Positions 5,581 through 7,902 of a stretch of 7,902 bases of DNA are shown one piece after another. The DNA is from an uncultured Bacteroidales bacterium (GTDB lineage: Bacteria > Bacteroidota > Bacteroidia > Bacteroidales > UBA932), in assembly GCA_937901105.1 (NCBI GenBank), contig CALCHD010000013.1, positions 1 to 7,902 on the forward strand, in the 5' to 3' direction. Each line of letters opens with the position of its first letter. The first letter of the stretch is position 1. The translations under genes were made by a program, and so were the position numbers. Below the pieces are notes generated by a model. The model saw nothing but the letters and a program-made list of their open reading frames with translations, did not search any database and was not told the origin of the DNA.

Positions 5581-6567
5581 ATGGTAAAAAATTCAATAAA
5601 AGCAATAGTGTTGGCCTTCATGGCCATAGTCTTTGTTTCCTGTGCACAGGACAAGGCTGAAAGCGACAGAAGTATCCAGGAAAGGATACTGAATGCATAT
5701 TTGGAGTCAAAGGATTTCAAGGCAAAATATCCAAATGCCCAGGTATTGCCTAGCGGCATTGTGATCCTTGAGCAGGAGCTTGGCTTTGGAGATGTCCTCA
5801 AGAGAAGGGACGGTGCATATTTTGAGTACACCACCCAGTCATTGTCGAGAGAATACATCAACACCACTGATGAGAATATTGCAAAGCAGCTTGGCATACA
5901 CTCAAACTCAAACTACTACGGTCCTGCACTGTTTGAGATTGGATACAAAAATACATATGTGGGACTTGAGGAGGTTATGACAGGAATGCAGGAAGGGGGC
6001 AGGACAAAGTTCATCCTTCCGCCATGGCTTACCAATACAGAGAACGAACCGGAGTGGGGCGAGAGTTCAAGCACAATTTTTGACCTTGAGCTCAAGCATG
6101 TTGTAACCAATATCCTCAAATGGGAGGAGGATACAATGAAGGCTTACGCAAACCTTCACTATCCGGGCCTTGACACCTTGAGTTCAAACTTCTACTTCAA
6201 GTCTTTGGATAAGGCTTCAAATGACACCCTTGAGTCAGGTTCAGTACAGGTTTACTATGTAGGAAGGCTTCTCGACGGCTTTGTATTTGACACCAACATT
6301 GCAGATACTGCAAAAAAATATGGCATCTACGACCCCGAAAACGACTATAAGCCGCTCGACGTAGTACACAGGGAAGACCTTGACGAGATGCTCAAGGACA
6401 ACAGCCTTGTTACAGGATTCTGTATGGCAGTACAGGAAATGGGCTACAACGAGACAGCATTCACAATGTTCGGTTCAAAATATGGCTACGATTCAGACGG
6501 CAAAGACCCTATTGGTCCTTATCAGCCGCTTATCTTCTGGCTGCAGACCGGTGAGAAAAAGAAATAA
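5581..6567 (+). CDS. Tandem FKBP-like lipoprotein
   Basis: A 328-residue lipoprotein with signal peptide and lipobox FVSC (Cys21). I prefer the ATG at 5581 over the in-frame TTG at 5563, because the latter adds six residues before a normal signal peptide and lies in a possible promoter. Two FKBP-like units follow. The first (about 55-175: GAYFEYTTQSL, YVGLEEVMTGMQEGGRTKFILPPWL, STIFDLELKHV) has lost the Phe-Asp pair and carries an insertion. The second (about 218-322: GSVQVYYVGRLLDGFVFDTN, LVTGFCMAVQEMGYNETAFTMFGSKYGYD, PLIFWLQTG) keeps Phe-Asp (236-237) and the Tyr, with Phe in place of Trp. The second domain is the more likely active one. It is the last gene of the nrnA operon, and a strong terminator follows 46 bases later. 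Confidence 0.88.
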   Translation: MVKNSIKAIVLAFMAIVFVSCAQDKAESDRSIQERILNAYLESKDFKAKYPNAQVLPSGIVILEQELGFGDVLKRRDGAYFEYTTQSLSREYINTTDENIAKQLGIHSNSNYYGPALFEIGYKNTYVGLEEVMTGMQEGGRTKFILPPWLTNTENEPEWGESSSTIFDLELKHVVTNILKWEEDTMKAYANLHYPGLDTLSSNFYFKSLDKASNDTLESGSVQVYYVGRLLDGFVFDTNIADTAKKYGIYDPENDYKPLDVVHREDLDEMLKDNSLVTGFCMAVQEMGYNETAFTMFGSKYGYDSDGKDPIGPYQPLIFWLQTGEKKK

Positions 6568-6613
6568 CAGAAGAATACGGATTACCAAAAAGCCAAGATT
6601 TCAAACACATAGG

Positions 6614-6647
6614 AAGAGGGAACTTTTGAGAGGTTCCCTCTTTTTAT
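6614..6647 (+). terminator. Intrinsic terminator of the nrnA-FKBP operon
   Basis: AAGAGGGAAC (6614-6623) pairs with GTTCCCTCTT (6633-6642), a perfect 10-bp stem with a 9-base loop, followed by TTTTTATTTA. The T-run lies on the plus-strand side. Confidence 0.88.
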
Positions 6648-6673
6648 TTAATCCTTATTTTGAATCCAAAACC

Positions 6674-6939
6674 AGGATATTTTATTCACACTGATGCATT
6701 CTGTCCCGAAATAATGCCGTAAATGAGGATATTTTACCGCCACAAAGTGTTTTATCCTGAAAATGGGTACGAAATGAGGATATTTTGCTCTCACAATGCA
6801 TTCCGTCCCGGAATAAGGCCGTAAATGAGGATATTTTACCGCCACGAAGTGTTTTATCCTGAAAATGGGGGCGGAATGAGGATATTTTGCTCTCACAATG
6901 CATTCTGTCCCGGAATAAGGTAGTAAATGAGGACGTTTT
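6674..6939. repeat. Tandem array of 51-bp units, alternating types A and B
   Basis: The core AGGATATTTT starts at 6674, 6726, 6777, 6828 and 6879, and a decayed form (AGGACGTTTT) at 6930. Spacings are 52, 51, 51, 51 and 51. Units alternate: B-like (6674), A (6726), B (6777), A (6828), B (6879), so the true repeat is a 102-bp dimer. The two A units differ at 4 of 51 positions and units 3 and 5 (B) at 3 of 51, while A and B share about 32 of 51. Shared blocks besides the core are CACAA, TCC and AAATG. The array fills the intergenic stretch between the operon terminator and the prfA terminators and has no convincing gene. Two minus-strand frames stay open across it because 51 is a multiple of three. 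It is not a CRISPR: there are no unique spacers. Confidence 0.93.
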
Positions 6940-6979
6940 GAACAAAAGAGGATGACTCAAAAGTGCGAATATGAAGAAA

Positions 6980-7014
6980 CACCCCCGTCAGATTGTGTTC
7001 ATCTGGCGGGGGTG
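6980..7014 (-). terminator. Main intrinsic terminator behind prfA
   Basis: Bases 6980-6993 pair with 7001-7014 over 14 bp (one G-T pair at 6988/7006) around a 7-base loop. The stem is rich in G-C pairs (CACCCCCG with CGGGGGTG). On the minus strand it is followed by a T-rich GTTTCTTCATATT. It lies 53 bases after the prfA stop. Confidence 0.75.
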
Positions 7015-7027
7015 CATTTCTTTTAAA

Positions 7028-7045
7028 AGGGCTTTTGAGCGCCCT
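7028..7045 (-). terminator. Second, weaker terminator hairpin directly behind prfA
   Basis: AGGGC (7028-7032) pairs with GCCCT (7041-7045) around an 8-base loop. On the minus strand it ends in TTTT. The stem is short, so it may only help the stronger hairpin at 6980-7014. Confidence 0.4.
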
Positions 7046-7066
7046 GTTGTAAAATTCAATACCGGC

Positions 7067-7902
7067 CTAGCTGTTGCTCTCGCTCTCTTTAAGTCTCTCT
7101 GCGTTCTCTGCAATCTGAAGCTGGTCAATTACCTCCTGGATAGCTCCGTCCATAAATACAGGAAGGTTGTACATTGTCCAGTTGATACGGTGGTCGGTTA
7201 CACGGCTCTGCGGATAGTTGTAGGTTCTGATCTTTGCAGAACGGTCTCCGGTAGATACCATAGTCTTTCTTTTTGCAGAAATCTCGTTAAGGTATTTCTC
7301 GTACTCCAAGTTGTAAAGGCGTGTACGCAACTCTGCAAGGGCCTTGTCATAGTTCTTCAACTGGCTCTTCTCATCCTGGCACTGTACCACCAATCCTGAA
7401 GGGATATGGGTAAGACGGATAGCAGAGTAGGTTGTATTAACTGACTGTCCGCCCGGACCTGATGAACAGAAGGTATCTTTTCTGATATCTTTCTCGTTAA
7501 GCTCAATATCAAACTCATCAGCCTCCGGCAATACTGCCACTGATGCAGCTGAAGTATGTACACGGCCCTGGGTCTCTGTCTGCGGAACGCGCTGCACACG
7601 GTGCACGCCTGACTCATATTTAAGCACGCCGTAAACGCCCTCACCGCTAACCTTCATGATAATCTCCTTGAATCCGCCGCTGGTACCCTCACTCTGGCTG
7701 GTAATCTCCATCTTCCAGCCTCTGCGCTCAATATATTTTGAGTACATTCTGAAAAGGTCACCTGCAAAGATTGAAGCCTCATCACCGCCGGCACCGCCAC
7801 GGATCTCAATGATTGCATTCTTGGCATCCTGCGGATCTGCAGGGATAAGCAACAGTTTAATCTCCTCCTCCATCTGTGGAAGAACCTCCTCAAGCATTGC
7901 AG
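7067..7902 (-). CDS. prfA: Peptide chain release factor 1, N-terminus outside window
   Basis: RF1 recognises UAA and UAG in the ribosomal A site and triggers hydrolysis of peptidyl-tRNA. About 278 residues are present. Family members are about 360-370, so roughly 90 N-terminal residues lie beyond base 7902, and the ATG at 7897 is internal. Visible features, counted from that Met: GGAGGDEA (34-41); the codon-reading tripeptide PQT (105-107) in HRVQRVPQTETQGRVHTSA, the PxT of RF1 and not the SPF of RF2; and GPGGQSVNTT (147-156), whose GGQ enters the peptidyl transferase centre and is normally methylated at Gln by PrmC. DHRINWTMYNL (235-245) is typical of the C-terminal part. The gene ends in UAG, one of its own target codons. 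Two terminator hairpins follow. Confidence 0.96.
   Translation of the reverse strand, partial: AMLEEVLPQMEEEIKLLLIPADPQDAKNAIIEIRGGAGGDEASIFAGDLFRMYSKYIERRGWKMEITSQSEGTSGGFKEIIMKVSGEGVYGVLKYESGVHRVQRVPQTETQGRVHTSAASVAVLPEADEFDIELNEKDIRKDTFCSSGPGGQSVNTTYSAIRLTHIPSGLVVQCQDEKSQLKNYDKALAELRTRLYNLEYEKYLNEISAKRKTMVSTGDRSAKIRTYNYPQSRVTDHRINWTMYNLPVFMDGAIQEVIDQLQIAENAERLKESESNS

Noticed and set aside
6777..6889. Promoter elements in the repeat cores (TATTTTG)
   Set aside because: The spacing between TA and TTTG is one base, not two, and no -33 element is in place, so the cores are unlikely to be promoters.
6674..6939. CRISPR array
   Set aside because: The period is regular, but the segments between cores are not unique: they alternate between two related sequences and are nearly identical within each type. 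No cas genes are near.
6648..6960. Two minus-strand ORFs (82 and 92 residues) as real genes
   Set aside because: They lie wholly in or around the tandem array, overlap each other in different frames, and owe their openness to the 51-base period. No promoter or known domain is visible.
6971..7399. Plus-strand ORF of 142 residues
   Set aside because: It runs through the prfA terminators and antisense to the conserved GGQ region of prfA, with no promoter or recognisable domain.

Overview
The window looks like chromosomal DNA of a member of the Bacteroidales (phylum Bacteroidota). The evidence is: promoters of the TTTG-N19/20-TAnnTTTG type, almost no Shine-Dalgarno sequences, several lipoproteins with short SPII signal peptides, a DUF3822 gene joined to rsmD, and a DHH phosphoesterase followed by FKBP-like lipoproteins. 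I cannot fix the family or genus from the sequence alone.

Layout. (1) 1-421: the 3' part of a LysR-type regulator gene that stops far too early, then a perfect 15-bp bidirectional terminator shared with the convergent gene. (2) 422-2068, minus strand: a secreted or lipid-anchored serine hydrolase of the beta-lactamase/S12 family with an Ig-like N-terminal domain. Behind it lie a tRNA-Asp(GTC) gene with its own terminator and a near-ideal Bacteroidales promoter. (3) 2071-3131, minus strand: a two-gene unit, DUF3822 then rsmD (16S rRNA G966 methyltransferase), with a one-base TAATG overlap. (4) 3179-3898, minus strand: a single-gene unit for an unrecognised membrane-anchored protein, with terminator and promoter. 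(5) 3935-3981: overlapping divergent promoters. (6) 4007-6647, plus strand: an operon of an nrnA-like DHH/DHHA1 phosphoesterase and two FKBP-like lipoproteins, the second with two FKBP-like domains, closed by a strong terminator. (7) 6648-6970: no convincing gene, but an unusual tandem array of 51-bp units in an alternating A/B pattern (102-bp higher-order repeat). (8) 6980-7902, minus strand: two terminator hairpins and the C-terminal three quarters of prfA (release factor 1), which runs off the window.

Most of the genes are housekeeping functions of translation and RNA turnover: release factor 1, tRNA-Asp, RsmD and nano-RNA/pAp hydrolysis. They are mixed with envelope lipoproteins, and no mobile element or defence system is recognisable. 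The part least explained by known features is the A/B repeat array between the convergent nrnA-FKBP operon and prfA. It is insulated by terminators on both sides, and its units contain a small hairpin whose stem pairs change together between the A and B types. Secondary points of interest are the truncated LysR gene, a short DUF3822 protein with a cysteine cluster, and the overlapping divergent promoters with a repeated AT-rich palindrome.
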